A stretch of 64,000 nt of DNA from Acetobacter oeni (GCF_011516825.1 NZ_WOTA01000005.1:62001-126000); one strand, 5' to 3'. Positions 9,384 to 18,559 are shown, counted from the first letter of the stretch. Numbers and translations are program-made. The notes: a model not told the origin generated them from the sequence alone.

Positions 9384-10577
9384 TCAGACAATCACCCGAT
9401 CCAGCGCGCCGCAGAACCGCTCCATTTCTCCGGCGGAGCCGACGGTGATTCGTGACGCATTCGGCCACACGGGCCAGTTTCGTCCGATATCGATCCCCTG
9501 TTCGGCGAAGGCTGCCTTGACGGGGCCTGCCGGTTTCTTCCAGTCCACGATAAACATGTTGGCGTCACTCGGGATATAGGTGATGCCGCGCTGGCGGAGA
9601 TGCGCGAATGTTGCTTCGCGCGCGGCGATCATTTCATTGCGACGGCGAACGATATTCTGTGCCTGCAAGAGGCTGGATGACCCGACGGCGACCGCTACGA
9701 TCGACAGTGTTCCGCTTTGATTTTTGCCGTCGTAGCGCATCATTTTCGCATGCAGTTCCGGCTTTGCGAACGAAAAGCCGAGCCTGAGTCCGGCCATGCC
9801 GAACAGCTTGGAGAATGTTCGCAGAACGATCACGTCCTGATTCTGCGCCACCAGATAAGCCGCGCTTTTTGCTTCGGAAAAATGCAGATAGGCCTCGTCC
9901 ACGAGCACAATGGAGCCGGCGGGCTTGTTCGCGACCAGCCAGGCGATATCCGCGACAGGGGTCAGCGTGCCTGTCGGGTTATTCGGCGAGCAGACATAAT
10001 AGACGCCCGCGTTCGGATCGGCGGCCAGCATCGCTTTCACATCAGTGGCGTAATTGTTTTCTGGCCGCAGCGGGACTTTCGTGCATTTTACATTCAGCCA
10101 TGCTGCTGTTCGCCAGGATGCCTCGAAGGTCGGGTCGGCTGTCACCAGGCCGCGTCCGGGCGAGCAGAAGGTGACGACCACACGCGAAAGCGGATCGCTT
10201 GAGCCGGGCCAGGGCAGAATGTGGCTTTCCGGCAGGGCTTCGACCTTTGATGCGTTGGTAATAAGCTGAGAGCGGAGGTCTCCCGGTTCGTAACGATTGC
10301 CCAGTTTTACTGTTGCCGCGCCTGCGACGGCGGCGGAAGGAAATGGCCCTGTCCAGCATTCGTTGGTGCCGATGCGCACCATATTCCGTTTATCCGGGCG
10401 GGACATTTCCGGGATATCCGTCGTCGTGGCGGCCCTGCCCGTGCTCATGAATTTCGGCAGTGTCGCTGCGGCGGCAACGGGCATTCCCAGCAGCGCCGCA
10501 ATACGACCAAACTGGCGACGGGAATAACCGCGGGCAAGAAGCTCCTCGCGGCCTTCTTTAGAAATCATCGACGTCAT
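9384..10577 (-). CDS. Tat-exported PLP aminotransferase, HisC-like (class I/II)
   Basis: A 397-residue fold-type I aminotransferase most like histidinol-phosphate aminotransferases. The active-site set is intact: SPNNPTG with Asn200, Asp227 and Tyr230 in VDEAY, the PLP lysine K257 in TFSKLFG, and an Arg in RITVGS near 381. Unlike HisC it starts with a twin-arginine signal: SRRQFG (19-24), then a hydrophobic Ala/Leu-rich stretch (about 27-42) and an Ala-rich end. This predicts export of the folded, PLP-loaded enzyme to the periplasm. The start is secure: AGGAGT precedes the ATG at 10577. It is a single gene. Its amino donor and acceptor are unknown; histidine synthesis is unlikely given the location. 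Confidence 0.87.
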   Translation of the reverse strand: MTSMISKEGREELLARGYSRRQFGRIAALLGMPVAAAATLPKFMSTGRAATTTDIPEMSRPDKRNMVRIGTNECWTGPFPSAAVAGAATVKLGNRYEPGDLRSQLITNASKVEALPESHILPWPGSSDPLSRVVVTFCSPGRGLVTADPTFEASWRTAAWLNVKCTKVPLRPENNYATDVKAMLAADPNAGVYYVCSPNNPTGTLTPVADIAWLVANKPAGSIVLVDEAYLHFSEAKSAAYLVAQNQDVIVLRTFSKLFGMAGLRLGFSFAKPELHAKMMRYDGKNQSGTLSIVAVAVGSSSLLQAQNIVRRRNEMIAAREATFAHLRQRGITYIPSDANMFIVDWKKPAGPVKAAFAEQGIDIGRNWPVWPNASRITVGSAGEMERFCGALDRVIV

Positions 10578-10985
10578 CCGGCACTCCTGACACGACCGGC
10601 TCCGTGCCGGCTCGGATGCCTAACTCTTTACCTGAGCAGAATGACTGTCAATATCCGGTGCGATTTCGCAACGACGGAACGTGTTGCCGGTCTGTTATAT
10701 GCCGTTCGCTCCGGGATTAAAGACAGAACTCCGGACTGCGTGTCTGAAACGGGAGAGGCACCCCTGTCGTCATCGGTCCCGGTATGCGGCAAACATGTCG
10801 TTCCCTGCCATTTGTCCTCTGTGGGATGATCCGTTTTCTTCGGTCCCTGCCCTCCCAATCCGGCACACCTGCCGCCCGCACTGTTCTGAACTCTTCATCT
10901 TGCCTGCCAGCCCGCTGCTTCCTATACATTTTTCCCCTGCCATCCCGGCAGCGAAGAGCCTGAAGAGCCTGTAGGACGTCCGGCC
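10578..10985. other. Divergent intergenic region, 408 bases
   Basis: Lies between two divergently transcribed aminotransferase genes, so it should hold both promoters. I see no coding sequence. There is a CCGGC/GCCGG hairpin close to the minus-strand gene (about 10596-10610) and a tandem nine-base repeat GAAGAGCCT at 10953-10961 and 10962-10970 just before the ribosome site of the plus-strand gene. No clear promoter match. Confidence 0.55.
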
Positions 10986-12230
10986 ATGACCGAAGAGTTC
11001 CACCGCATCCGTCGCCTTCCGCCTTATGTTTTTGCGGAGGTCAACAAGGCCAAGGCCGCCGCCCGGGCGCGGGGTGAGGACATCATCGATCTTGGGATGG
11101 GCAATCCTGACACGCCCACGCCGCCGCACATCGTCAAAAAACTGGTGGAAACGGTCGCTGATCCCCGCAGTCACCGCTATTCGGTGAGTCGGGGTATTCC
11201 CGGTCTCCGCAAGGCGCTGGCCGGTTATTATGAGCGCCGGTTCGATGTGAAGCTCGATCCGGAAACGGAGGTGATCGCCACGCTGGGCTCGAAGGAGGGC
11301 CTCGCCAATCTCGCTTCCGCGATCACCAGCCCCGGCGACACGATCCTGGTGCCGAACCCGTCCTACCCGATCCATCAGTTCGGTTTCATCATCGCCGGCG
11401 CTTCCGTTCGCTCCATTCCGGCTCATCCGGACGAGAACATGCTGCGTGCTCTGGAGCGTGCCGTGCGGCACTCCGTGCCGAAGCCCACGGCTCTGATCGT
11501 CAACTTTCCGTCGAACCCGACCGCCTATCTGGCCGATCTCGATTTCTATAAGGAAATCGTCGCGTTCTGCCGTAAGGAAGAGATCTTCATCCTTTCCGAC
11601 CTTGCTTATGCCGAGATCTATTTCGGCGATCTCGTGCCGCCGTCGATCCTTGCCGTGCCGGGCGCGAAAGACATTGCCGTCGAGTTTACGTCTCTGTCCA
11701 AGACCTATTCGATGGCGGGCTGGCGCATGGGGTTCGCGGCGGGCAACCCGCATCTGATCGCCGCTCTGACCCGGATCAAATCCTATCTCGATTACGGGGC
11801 TTTCACGCCGATTCAGGTTGCTGCCGTCGCGGCGCTCAGTGGTCCGCAGGATTGCGTCGCCGAAATCCGGGCGATGTATAAGGAGCGGCGCGATGTACTA
11901 CTTCGTGGTCTTCAGGGATCGGGCTGGGATATTCCTTCTCCTGAAGGATCGATGTTTGCGTGGGCGCCGATTCCCGAGCCTTTCCGCGATATGGGCAGCG
12001 TGGCTTTCTCCAAACTTCTGTTGCAGGAGGCTGGTGTTGCCGTTGCGCCGGGGCTTGGCTTCGGTGAACATGGCGAGGGCTTTGTCCGCATCGGGCTGGT
12101 CGAGAACACACAGCGCCTGCGTCAGGCAACACGCGCCATTCGCGGCTTTCTCAACGCACATGGCGTCGGGCCTGCTCAGCCGGCGTCGAAATCCGATAAA
12201 CAGCCGGTTCTGGAGGACAGCGCATCGTGA
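10986..12230 (+). CDS. alaC: Class I/II aminotransferase, AlaC / LL-DAP aminotransferase-like
   Basis: A 414-residue cytosolic PLP aminotransferase. Active-site residues are visible: Asn177 in FPSNPT, Asp205 and Tyr208 in SDLAYAE, K239 in SLSKTYSMAGWRMGF with Arg247. The sequence resembles the alphaproteobacterial group annotated as alanine transaminase AlaC or LL-diaminopimelate aminotransferase; in this group alanine/glutamate transamination with pyruvate is the better-supported role. The gene stop overlaps the GTG of hom (GTGA), giving a coupled pair, a common alphaproteobacterial arrangement. The ATG at 10986 is preceded by AGGA at about 10 bases. The symbol is tentative because substrate cannot be read from sequence. 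Confidence 0.85.
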   Translation: MTEEFHRIRRLPPYVFAEVNKAKAAARARGEDIIDLGMGNPDTPTPPHIVKKLVETVADPRSHRYSVSRGIPGLRKALAGYYERRFDVKLDPETEVIATLGSKEGLANLASAITSPGDTILVPNPSYPIHQFGFIIAGASVRSIPAHPDENMLRALERAVRHSVPKPTALIVNFPSNPTAYLADLDFYKEIVAFCRKEEIFILSDLAYAEIYFGDLVPPSILAVPGAKDIAVEFTSLSKTYSMAGWRMGFAAGNPHLIAALTRIKSYLDYGAFTPIQVAAVAALSGPQDCVAEIRAMYKERRDVLLRGLQGSGWDIPSPEGSMFAWAPIPEPFRDMGSVAFSKLLLQEAGVAVAPGLGFGEHGEGFVRIGLVENTQRLRQATRAIRGFLNAHGVGPAQPASKSDKQPVLEDSAS

Positions 12231-13549
12231 CATCAGCCCCCGGACACGCCACATCACCCGGACCTCTGCGGCTTGGCGTGGCCGGGCTTGGTACGGTCGG
12301 CGCCGGCCTTATCTCACTACTTCGTGACAATGCTGACATCATAACGGCCCGTGCCGGTCGGCCGATTGAGGTCACTGCCGTGGCGGCCCGGGACCGGCAT
12401 CGTGATCGCGGGATCGATCTCAGCCGTTTTCGCTGGCATGACACGGTTGCCGGTCTGGTCAGTGATCCGGATGTGGATGTTGTTGTGGAGCTTATTGGCG
12501 GGGCGGAAGGCACGGCAAGGGAGCTTGTCGAATCCGCGCTGGCCGGTGGAAAGCCGGTTGTGACCGCCAACAAGGCGCTGATCGCCCTGCATGGTGACAG
12601 GCTGGCGCGTCTCAGCGAGCAGAACAGGGCGCCGTTGCTGTTCGAGGCGGCTGTTGCGGGTGGTATCCCCGCCATCAAGACCGTGCGTGAAGGGCTGGCG
12701 GCAGACCGTCTTCTGTGGATTGGCGGCATTCTGAACGGAACCTGCAACTACATTCTTACGGCGATGCGCGAAACGGGCCGTGATTTTGCGGATGTGCTCG
12801 CTGAAGCTCAGGCTCTGGGGTATGCGGAGGCCGATCCTTCCACAGATGTCGATGGCATCGATGCTGCGCATAAGCTGACGATTCTTGCTTCGCTGGCCTT
12901 CGGTAATCCGGTTATTTTCGAAAGTGTTCATGTCGAGGGTATTCGCCGTATCGGTGCGCTTGATTTCAGTTTTGCCCGGACGCTTGGCTACCGGATCAAG
13001 CTGATCGGTCTTGCGAGGCAGAGCGAAAACGGGGTTGAAGCCCGGGTGGCGCCATGCCTTGTTCCCGAGACCTCGCCTGTTGCTCAGGTTGACGGCGTCT
13101 TCAATGCAGTGATCGCGGAAGGGACGTATGTCGGTCGTCTCATGGTTGAGGGGCGTGGCGCCGGGGCGGGTCCGACGGCCAGCGCCGTGGCGGCGGATCT
13201 CATCGATCTCGCGCGCGACACGGCTGTTCCCGTATGGGGCACGCGAACGACCGCTCTCACTCCGGTTCACAGTCGTCCGGTATCCGAACGCGAGGGCGCA
13301 TTTTATATCCGTCTGGCCGTTGAGGACCGTCCGGGGGTCATTGCCGACATTGCGGCCATCCTCCGGGATTGCAACGTGTCACTTAACAGCATGATCCAGC
13401 ATCCCTCCGCCACACAGAGCGCGCATGTCCCGCTTGTGCTGGTGACCCATCCCACCCCTGAAGCAGGAATGCAGGCAGCCGTTCATAAAATTACTTCTCT
13501 TCCTGTCGTTGTTTCCGAACCGGTTCTGATCAGGATCGAAAACATCTGA
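12227..13549 (+). CDS. hom: Homoserine dehydrogenase
   Basis: A 440-residue NAD(P)H-dependent enzyme converting aspartate semialdehyde to homoserine, the branch to threonine and methionine. The N-terminal Rossmann loop is GVAGLGTVGAG (17-27), followed by the NAD-binding domain segment KPVVTANKALI, the catalytic domain with GGIPAIK and GILNGTCNYIL, and a C-terminal ACT domain (from about residue 357, FYIRLAVEDRPG) that usually mediates threonine feedback. The length is typical of monofunctional enzymes with an ACT domain. The start is GTG, with GGAGG 10 bases before, overlapping the aminotransferase stop. Confidence 0.96.
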   Translation: MTSAPGHATSPGPLRLGVAGLGTVGAGLISLLRDNADIITARAGRPIEVTAVAARDRHRDRGIDLSRFRWHDTVAGLVSDPDVDVVVELIGGAEGTARELVESALAGGKPVVTANKALIALHGDRLARLSEQNRAPLLFEAAVAGGIPAIKTVREGLAADRLLWIGGILNGTCNYILTAMRETGRDFADVLAEAQALGYAEADPSTDVDGIDAAHKLTILASLAFGNPVIFESVHVEGIRRIGALDFSFARTLGYRIKLIGLARQSENGVEARVAPCLVPETSPVAQVDGVFNAVIAEGTYVGRLMVEGRGAGAGPTASAVAADLIDLARDTAVPVWGTRTTALTPVHSRPVSEREGAFYIRLAVEDRPGVIADIAAILRDCNVSLNSMIQHPSATQSAHVPLVLVTHPTPEAGMQAAVHKITSLPVVVSEPVLIRIENI

Positions 13550-13709
13550 TGGTGCCATAAAAAAGACTGTTTGACCGCCGACGACCCTGACCGGTGCAGT
13601 GCCACGTGATACGAAAACACGGGGATGCTGACTGAGTTTTCAGACTGAATCTGCAACGCAGAAATCCGTTGCCGCCCGGAAAAGGCGGCATCATAACCGG
13701 AGAAACGCC

Positions 13710-14708
13710 ATGTCGAGCAAAGCCACTCCCAGATCTTTCGTCGTATCGGATCGCAATCTCGCTCTTGAACTCGTTCGCGTTACGGAAGCCGCTGCTCTGG
13801 CTTCTTCGCACTGGACGGGCCGTGGTCAGAAGAATGACGCGGACGGGGCCGCTGTTGAAGCGATGCGCACGGCATTCGATACCGTTGCCATCGATGGCAC
13901 CGTCGTGATCGGCGAAGGCGAGATGGACGAAGCGCCGATGCTTTATATCGGCGAAAAAGTCGGTGCCGGTGGCCCGGCCATGGACATTGCGGTTGATCCG
14001 CTTGAGGGCACCAATCTCTGTGCCAAAGACATGCCCAATGCCATTACTGTTGTTGCTCTTGCGGAACACGGTAACTTCCTGCATGCGCCGGACGTTTACA
14101 TGGACAAGATTATCGTCGGCGCGGGGCTGCCGGACGATGTGACCGATCTGGACGCGCCCATCGGCGAGAATCTCCGCAATCTGGCGAAGGCGCGCGGCAA
14201 GGATATTGGCGAGATTGTTCTCTGTGCTCTGGATCGTGAGCGTCATGCCGAGCTGATTGCGAAAACCCGTGAAGCCGGTGCCAGGGTTCGGCTGATTTCA
14301 GATGGTGACGTCGCGGCCGGTATTGCCGCCTGTCTTGATACGGCGACCGTTGATATCTATGCCGGGTCCGGTGGCGCGCCGGAGGGTGTGCTGGCGGCGG
14401 CGGCTGTTCGCTGTATGAACGGTCAGATGCAGGCGCGTCTGCTGTTTGAAGACAAGACACAGCGTGAGCGCGCATTAAAGATGAATCCGGGCAAGGAGCC
14501 TGACAGGAAACTCGGGCTGCATGATCTTGCTGCGGGAGACGTGCTGTTCTCAGCAACGGGCGTTACGACGGGCTTTCTGCTTCAGGGCATCAAGCGGCGC
14601 ATCAATCATGCTGTCACTCATTCGCTGGTCATGCGTTCCAAGTCCGGGACGCTTCGGTTTGTGGAAGGGCATCATAACTTCAACACAAAAACCTGGATCA
14701 GCAGCTAA
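13710..14708 (+). CDS. glpX: Class II fructose-1,6-bisphosphatase
   Basis: A 332-residue GlpX-type phosphatase removing the C1 phosphate of fructose 1,6-bisphosphate in gluconeogenesis, and in some organisms sedoheptulose bisphosphate. The lithium-sensitive phosphatase signatures are present: GEGEMDEAPMLYIGE (about 69-83) with metal-binding acids, then DPLEGTNLCA (about 98-107), and later ISDGDVAAGI. The ATG at 13710 follows CCGGAGAAACGCC. It is 160 bases downstream of hom and follows the known alphaproteobacterial order hom-glpX-recJ. Confidence 0.95.
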   Translation: MSSKATPRSFVVSDRNLALELVRVTEAAALASSHWTGRGQKNDADGAAVEAMRTAFDTVAIDGTVVIGEGEMDEAPMLYIGEKVGAGGPAMDIAVDPLEGTNLCAKDMPNAITVVALAEHGNFLHAPDVYMDKIIVGAGLPDDVTDLDAPIGENLRNLAKARGKDIGEIVLCALDRERHAELIAKTREAGARVRLISDGDVAAGIAACLDTATVDIYAGSGGAPEGVLAAAAVRCMNGQMQARLLFEDKTQRERALKMNPGKEPDRKLGLHDLAAGDVLFSATGVTTGFLLQGIKRRINHAVTHSLVMRSKSGTLRFVEGHHNFNTKTWISS

Positions 14709-14768
14709 ACCGTGGGAAGCGTGATGCTCCGCGTTTCCGGCTGTCTGGCAGGGTAATCGGTCTGCTTC

Positions 14769-16631
14769 ATGACAACCGGCGTTATTGACACTGACAACGA
14801 GGACGGCGCGCTTTCACCCGCTGCGTTCGGGGTGGAATCGAGCCTGTCCGGCGGCCGGTGGCAGTGGCGTCCGAGAGCGGACAGTCCCGTGACGGCCAGG
14901 CTGGGTTCGGCGATTGCCCAGCGGTATGATCTCCCTGAGATTGTCGGTCGGGTCATGGTGCTGCGTGGTATTCAGCCTGAGAATGCCGAAACATTTCTCG
15001 ATCCGACTTTACGCGCGTTAATGCCGGACCCGTTCTGCCTGAAGGACATGGACATTGCGGCGAAACGTCTTGCTGAAGCGATAAGAAATCAGGAAACGGT
15101 TGCTGTTTTCGGCGATTATGATGTGGACGGGGCGTGTTCGACTGCGTTGCTCGCTACGCTGATGCGGGATCAGGGCTGTCCGGTTCTCACTTATATTCCG
15201 GACAGAATGACGGAGGGTTATGGCCCCAATGCTCCGGCGTTGCTTTCGCTCGCCGATCAGGGTGCCACACTTGTGGTCTGTCTCGATTGTGGCACGGCCG
15301 CGGGGGATATTCTGGATTGTCTGAAGGGCCGCGCGGACGTTGTTGTTATCGATCACCACAAATCGGAAGGTCAGATTCCGGACATTGTTGCGACCGTTAA
15401 TCCGAACAGGTCTGACTGCGGGTCACAGCTCAACACTCTTTGCGCCGCAGCACTGACATTTTTTGCGGCGGTTGCCACTGTTCGCGAACTTCGCAGAACG
15501 GGGTGGTTTTCGGAGCAGCGACCGGCTCCGGATCTGCTCCGGCAACTGGATATTGTGGCGCTGGCGACTGTCTGCGACGTGATGCCGCTTACGGGTTTAA
15601 ACAGAGCTTTTGTCCGTCAGGGTATTCGTGCGATGGCGGGGCAGGCGCGGCTGGGTCTGCGCCATCTTTCGGAGGTTGCCGGGCTTAAGTCCGCGCCTTC
15701 TGCTTTTACCTGTGGTTATACGCTCGGGCCGCGCATTAATGCGGGCGGCCGGATTGCTGAATCCGATCTGGGAGTACGGCTTCTCACAACGCAGGACGCT
15801 GAAGAAGCGCAGATTCTGTCGCAACGTCTTGATGCGATCAATCGCCGGCGGCAGGAAGTCGAAGCGGATATTCTGGAGCCTGCGATAGAGCAGGCGCAGC
15901 TTCAGAACGATCAGGGTAATGCGGTTCTGGTGCTGGCCGATGCGAAATGGCATGCCGGTGTGGTCGGGATTGTTGCCAGTCGGATCAAAGAACGGTTCAA
16001 TCGTCCTGTTCTTGTCTGCGCGGAGCAGGATGATGGTCAGCTGAAGGGATCGGGGCGTTCTGTTCCCGGGCTGGATCTGGGGGCTGCTGTTATCGCGGCG
16101 AGAGAGCACGGGTTACTGACTAATGGCGGCGGTCATATGATGGCCGCCGGATTTAGTCTGTCGAAACTCAATCTGCCGGCTTTTCACGCTTTTCTGAACC
16201 AGAGGCTGGCGAATGCGCTTTGCCGGCCTGACCGGACAATATACGAAATTGACGCGCCGCTTTCGCCTCGCGGGATTTCCGTGGAAACCGCGAAGGCGAT
16301 GGATGTTCTGGCCCCTTTTGGTCAGGGGAATGAAGAGCCGCTGATTTCGGTTTCTGACGTACAGGTTCTGCGGCTGGACCGGATTGGTTCAGATGGCACG
16401 ACGATCCGTCTTATTCTGGCCGGAGACGGAAACCGTAGTATTAAAGCGCTTATGTTTCGTGTTACCGATGACTCACTTCTGGCGGTGTTTGAAGATCGCA
16501 CAAGGCCATTTCTCACTGTTATTGGTCATCTTCGGCACGAAGTCTGGCAGGGACGTGAAGGTGTGACATTCTTTATTCGGGATGTGGCAGTGTGTCGTCA
16601 GTCGGGCAGGACGACGGCGGAAGCGATCTGA
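14769..16631 (+). CDS. recJ: Single-stranded-DNA-specific exonuclease RecJ
   Basis: A 620-residue 5'-3' ssDNA exonuclease of recombination and mismatch repair. DHH-family motifs are visible: FGDYDVDGACSTALL (114-128, metal-binding Asp116/118/120), CLDCG (171-175), IDHH (194-197), and the DHHA1 domain motif NGGGHMMAAGFS near 453. A C-terminal OB domain follows. The length is somewhat above the E. coli protein. It begins 60 bases after glpX and ends ten bases before the convergent radC stop, leaving no room for a separate terminator. Confidence 0.96.
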   Translation: MTTGVIDTDNEDGALSPAAFGVESSLSGGRWQWRPRADSPVTARLGSAIAQRYDLPEIVGRVMVLRGIQPENAETFLDPTLRALMPDPFCLKDMDIAAKRLAEAIRNQETVAVFGDYDVDGACSTALLATLMRDQGCPVLTYIPDRMTEGYGPNAPALLSLADQGATLVVCLDCGTAAGDILDCLKGRADVVVIDHHKSEGQIPDIVATVNPNRSDCGSQLNTLCAAALTFFAAVATVRELRRTGWFSEQRPAPDLLRQLDIVALATVCDVMPLTGLNRAFVRQGIRAMAGQARLGLRHLSEVAGLKSAPSAFTCGYTLGPRINAGGRIAESDLGVRLLTTQDAEEAQILSQRLDAINRRRQEVEADILEPAIEQAQLQNDQGNAVLVLADAKWHAGVVGIVASRIKERFNRPVLVCAEQDDGQLKGSGRSVPGLDLGAAVIAAREHGLLTNGGGHMMAAGFSLSKLNLPAFHAFLNQRLANALCRPDRTIYEIDAPLSPRGISVETAKAMDVLAPFGQGNEEPLISVSDVQVLRLDRIGSDGTTIRLILAGDGNRSIKALMFRVTDDSLLAVFEDRTRPFLTVIGHLRHEVWQGREGVTFFIRDVAVCRQSGRTTAEAI

Positions 16632-16641
16632 CCGGGTTAAG

Positions 16642-17412
16642 TTAAAGCAGCCCTTTTTCCGCGAAACTCAGCCATCGGCCGTTTCCCACGATGATATGGT
16701 CCCGGACGACCAGTCCCAGGATTGCGGCCGCCGCGCTGACCTGTCGTGTCATAGCCAGATCGTCCGGAGACGGTGTCGGGTCGCCGCTTGGGTGGTTATG
16801 TACCAGAATGATCGATGTGGCGCCGAGTTCGAGCGCTCTCCGCACGACTTCTCGTGGGTAGACGGGCGTGTGGTTGACCGTTCCGCGGGCCTGGGCCTCG
16901 TCCGCGATGAGTGTATCGTCTGACCGCAGGAATAAGATCCGGAACTGTTCGATGACTTCCCGTGCCAGTACTGCTGACAGGTACTGATAAAGGCGTGGCC
17001 GGTCTGACAGAATTTCGATGCTCTGCAATGAGGCGCGGTGGAGCCGCAATGCGGCATCCTGCATGATCCGGATTGCGGAAAGCAGATGCGGGCCGACGCC
17101 GGCGATGGCTCGTAATGACTGATTTGTTGCCGTGAGAACGCCGGAAAGAGACCCGAAATGAAGCAGTAAACTCTGGCTGAGCTGCCCCGGATCTTCGTGT
17201 TTTGGCATAGCGAGCCGGATCAGGGCGGTTACTATGTCGAGATCACTGGTAATACTGTAATCATCTGAAAGTATGTCAGATTTTTTGATCGCGATGGCTG
17301 AATGACCGGAATTCGGTTCCGTTTTACGGGAATAGCCAGAAGCCGCTATCTGGGCGTAAAGCAGATTTGAAGGCAATCCGCTGTCGGATAATCCTTTCAC
17401 GTCTTCGCCCAA
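16642..17412 (-). CDS. radC: RadC family protein (JAB/MPN domain)
   Basis: A 256-residue protein. The C-terminal MPN/JAB domain has HNHPSG (205-210) followed by D211 and D218, the metal-binding JAMM-type signature of RadC. A helix-hairpin-helix-like part precedes it (RAIAGVGPHLLSAI, about 101-114). The N-terminal 50 residues differ from typical RadC: the usual basic HRxRLRERF block is replaced by a short, non-basic segment. The start is TTG at 17412 with a strong GGAGGCGGAGG just upstream; no in-frame ATG fits better. Despite the name, a direct DNA repair role is not established for the family. It borders the AT-rich gene-free block. Confidence 0.88.
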   Translation of the reverse strand: MGEDVKGLSDSGLPSNLLYAQIAASGYSRKTEPNSGHSAIAIKKSDILSDDYSITSDLDIVTALIRLAMPKHEDPGQLSQSLLLHFGSLSGVLTATNQSLRAIAGVGPHLLSAIRIMQDAALRLHRASLQSIEILSDRPRLYQYLSAVLAREVIEQFRILFLRSDDTLIADEAQARGTVNHTPVYPREVVRRALELGATSIILVHNHPSGDPTPSPDDLAMTRQVSAAAAILGLVVRDHIIVGNGRWLSFAEKGLL

Positions 17413-17448
17413 CCTCCGCCTCCATCTGCACGCAGTGTGCTGACGGAA

Positions 17449-17660
17449 AAATAACTGCGGTTATTGAGTTATGTAAGTAAGTTCCTGTATTTATGTTTTA
17501 GATTATTCCAAATAATATTACTTTTTATATGTTTTTTCGAATATTATTGTTCTATATAAATATTTATTATTTTCTATAATACAAAAAATATTCTAATTAT
17601 CTAAAGTAATTGTATTATATCATCTATATTATGTGAATATTACCTTAAATTCTCGTTCTG
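17449..17660. other. Highly AT-rich segment
   Basis: About 200 bases consist almost entirely of A and T (for example 17505-17640), in sharp contrast to the GC-rich surroundings. No open frame of useful length occurs on either strand. Such segments are often silencer-bound, recently acquired, or strongly bent promoter DNA. The sequence shows composition only; function is inference. Confidence 0.8.
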
Positions 17661-18138
17661 ATTCCTGGGCAGAGTGATGTAATCTCTCAGACCTGTCTGG
17701 AAATTCGATGTGATTCAAGCTTTGAATGTGGACGCCGGAGCAACGGAGCCGGATGCCCGAAGGGCGAAATGCTACCTGTCCGGCAGGACGTGCAGGCAAT
17801 GGGAGCAGGCCGGGTCGCTGATGTCGCAGTCAGGGGCGCGGCGGACCACGGAAGATCGGGTCCATGAGGTGATTAACATGGACAGCACGAAAAGCCTGGG
17901 GACTATTCTCGCGGAAGGGGCATGGGGATAAATTTCTGCCGGACGACCTCCAGGCGGTGGCTCCTGGCCGTGATTACGAATGTCGCATGGACATGCCACA
18001 GGCAAACCGATCCGTGTCTGATTTTATCAGAAGTTATACGATTACGGATCACCTTCGGGAGAAGAGCTCGTTTAACTCAGAACATGAAGTACGTGTTTAT
18101 ATATCTCATGTGAATATTTGAATTCGAAATATAATTAT

Positions 18139-18163
18139 GGCGGGAGACCTGTATTCTCCCGCC
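18139..18163 (-). terminator. Probable terminator of the VOC gene
   Basis: A perfect 8-base stem GGCGGGAG (18139-18146) / CTCCCGCC (18156-18163) with a 9-base loop, ten bases after the VOC stop on the minus strand. It is followed on that strand by the AT-rich ATAATTATATTTCG rather than a pure T run. Confidence 0.6.
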
Positions 18164-18172
18164 TGGTTAATA

Positions 18173-18559
18173 TCAGCCGGCCGGCACAGGGCAAATCGCA
18201 CAGAGTTTATTGCCATCCGGGTCACGCAGATAGGCGAGATAGAGATCGCCCATTGCTGTCTTACGAATTCCAGGCGGGTTTTCGATCGCCTCGCCACCGT
18301 TGGCGACGCCTGCGCGGTGCCAGGCCTCGACATGCTCCGGGCTGTCGACGGAGAAGCCGATTGTTCCGCCATTTGCCGCGGTTGCGGGCTGTCCGTTGAT
18401 GGGTTTGCCTATCATGAGCTGCTGCTGATGATGTGCATAGACCAGCCGGCCTTTTTCGTTAATTTCGGACGGAGGGATGCTTATTGCTTCAAAGACAGCA
18501 TCATAAAACTTTTTCGACCGCTCAATGTCATTACTGCCGAGCACGATATGGCTGAACAT
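18173..18559 (-). CDS. VOC family protein (glyoxalase/bleomycin-resistance fold)
   Basis: A 128-residue single-domain protein with the paired beta-alpha-beta-beta-beta modules of the vicinal-oxygen-chelate superfamily. It opens FSHIVLGSNDIERSKKFYDAV, has GTIGFSVDSPEHVEAWH in the middle and ends with YLRDPDGNKLCAIC, whose DPDGN segment is typical. Potential metal ligands are His4, Gln/His around 43-46 and an acidic residue in the last strand. The subfamily resembles small uncharacterised lactoylglutathione-lyase-like proteins; the substrate is unknown. It is divergent from the GH32 gene with only about 60 bases between them. Confidence 0.88.
   Translation of the reverse strand: MFSHIVLGSNDIERSKKFYDAVFEAISIPPSEINEKGRLVYAHHQQQLMIGKPINGQPATAANGGTIGFSVDSPEHVEAWHRAGVANGGEAIENPPGIRKTAMGDLYLAYLRDPDGNKLCAICPVPAG

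Larger units (their letters stand above)
17413..18172. other. 760-base stretch without a convincing gene
   Basis: Upstream of radC and downstream of the VOC gene. The first part (17449-17660) is extremely AT-rich; the rest has ordinary composition. Two short plus-strand frames (17710-17931 with 73 codons and 17922-18113 with 63 codons) have poor sequence quality and no recognised motif, so I do not call them. This could be decayed sequence, a regulatory region, or a regulatory RNA locus. Confidence 0.6.

Noticed and set aside
17710-17931. A 73-codon plus-strand frame after the AT-rich block
   Set aside because: No ribosome site, no recognised motif, and overlapping alternatives in other frames look equally random.
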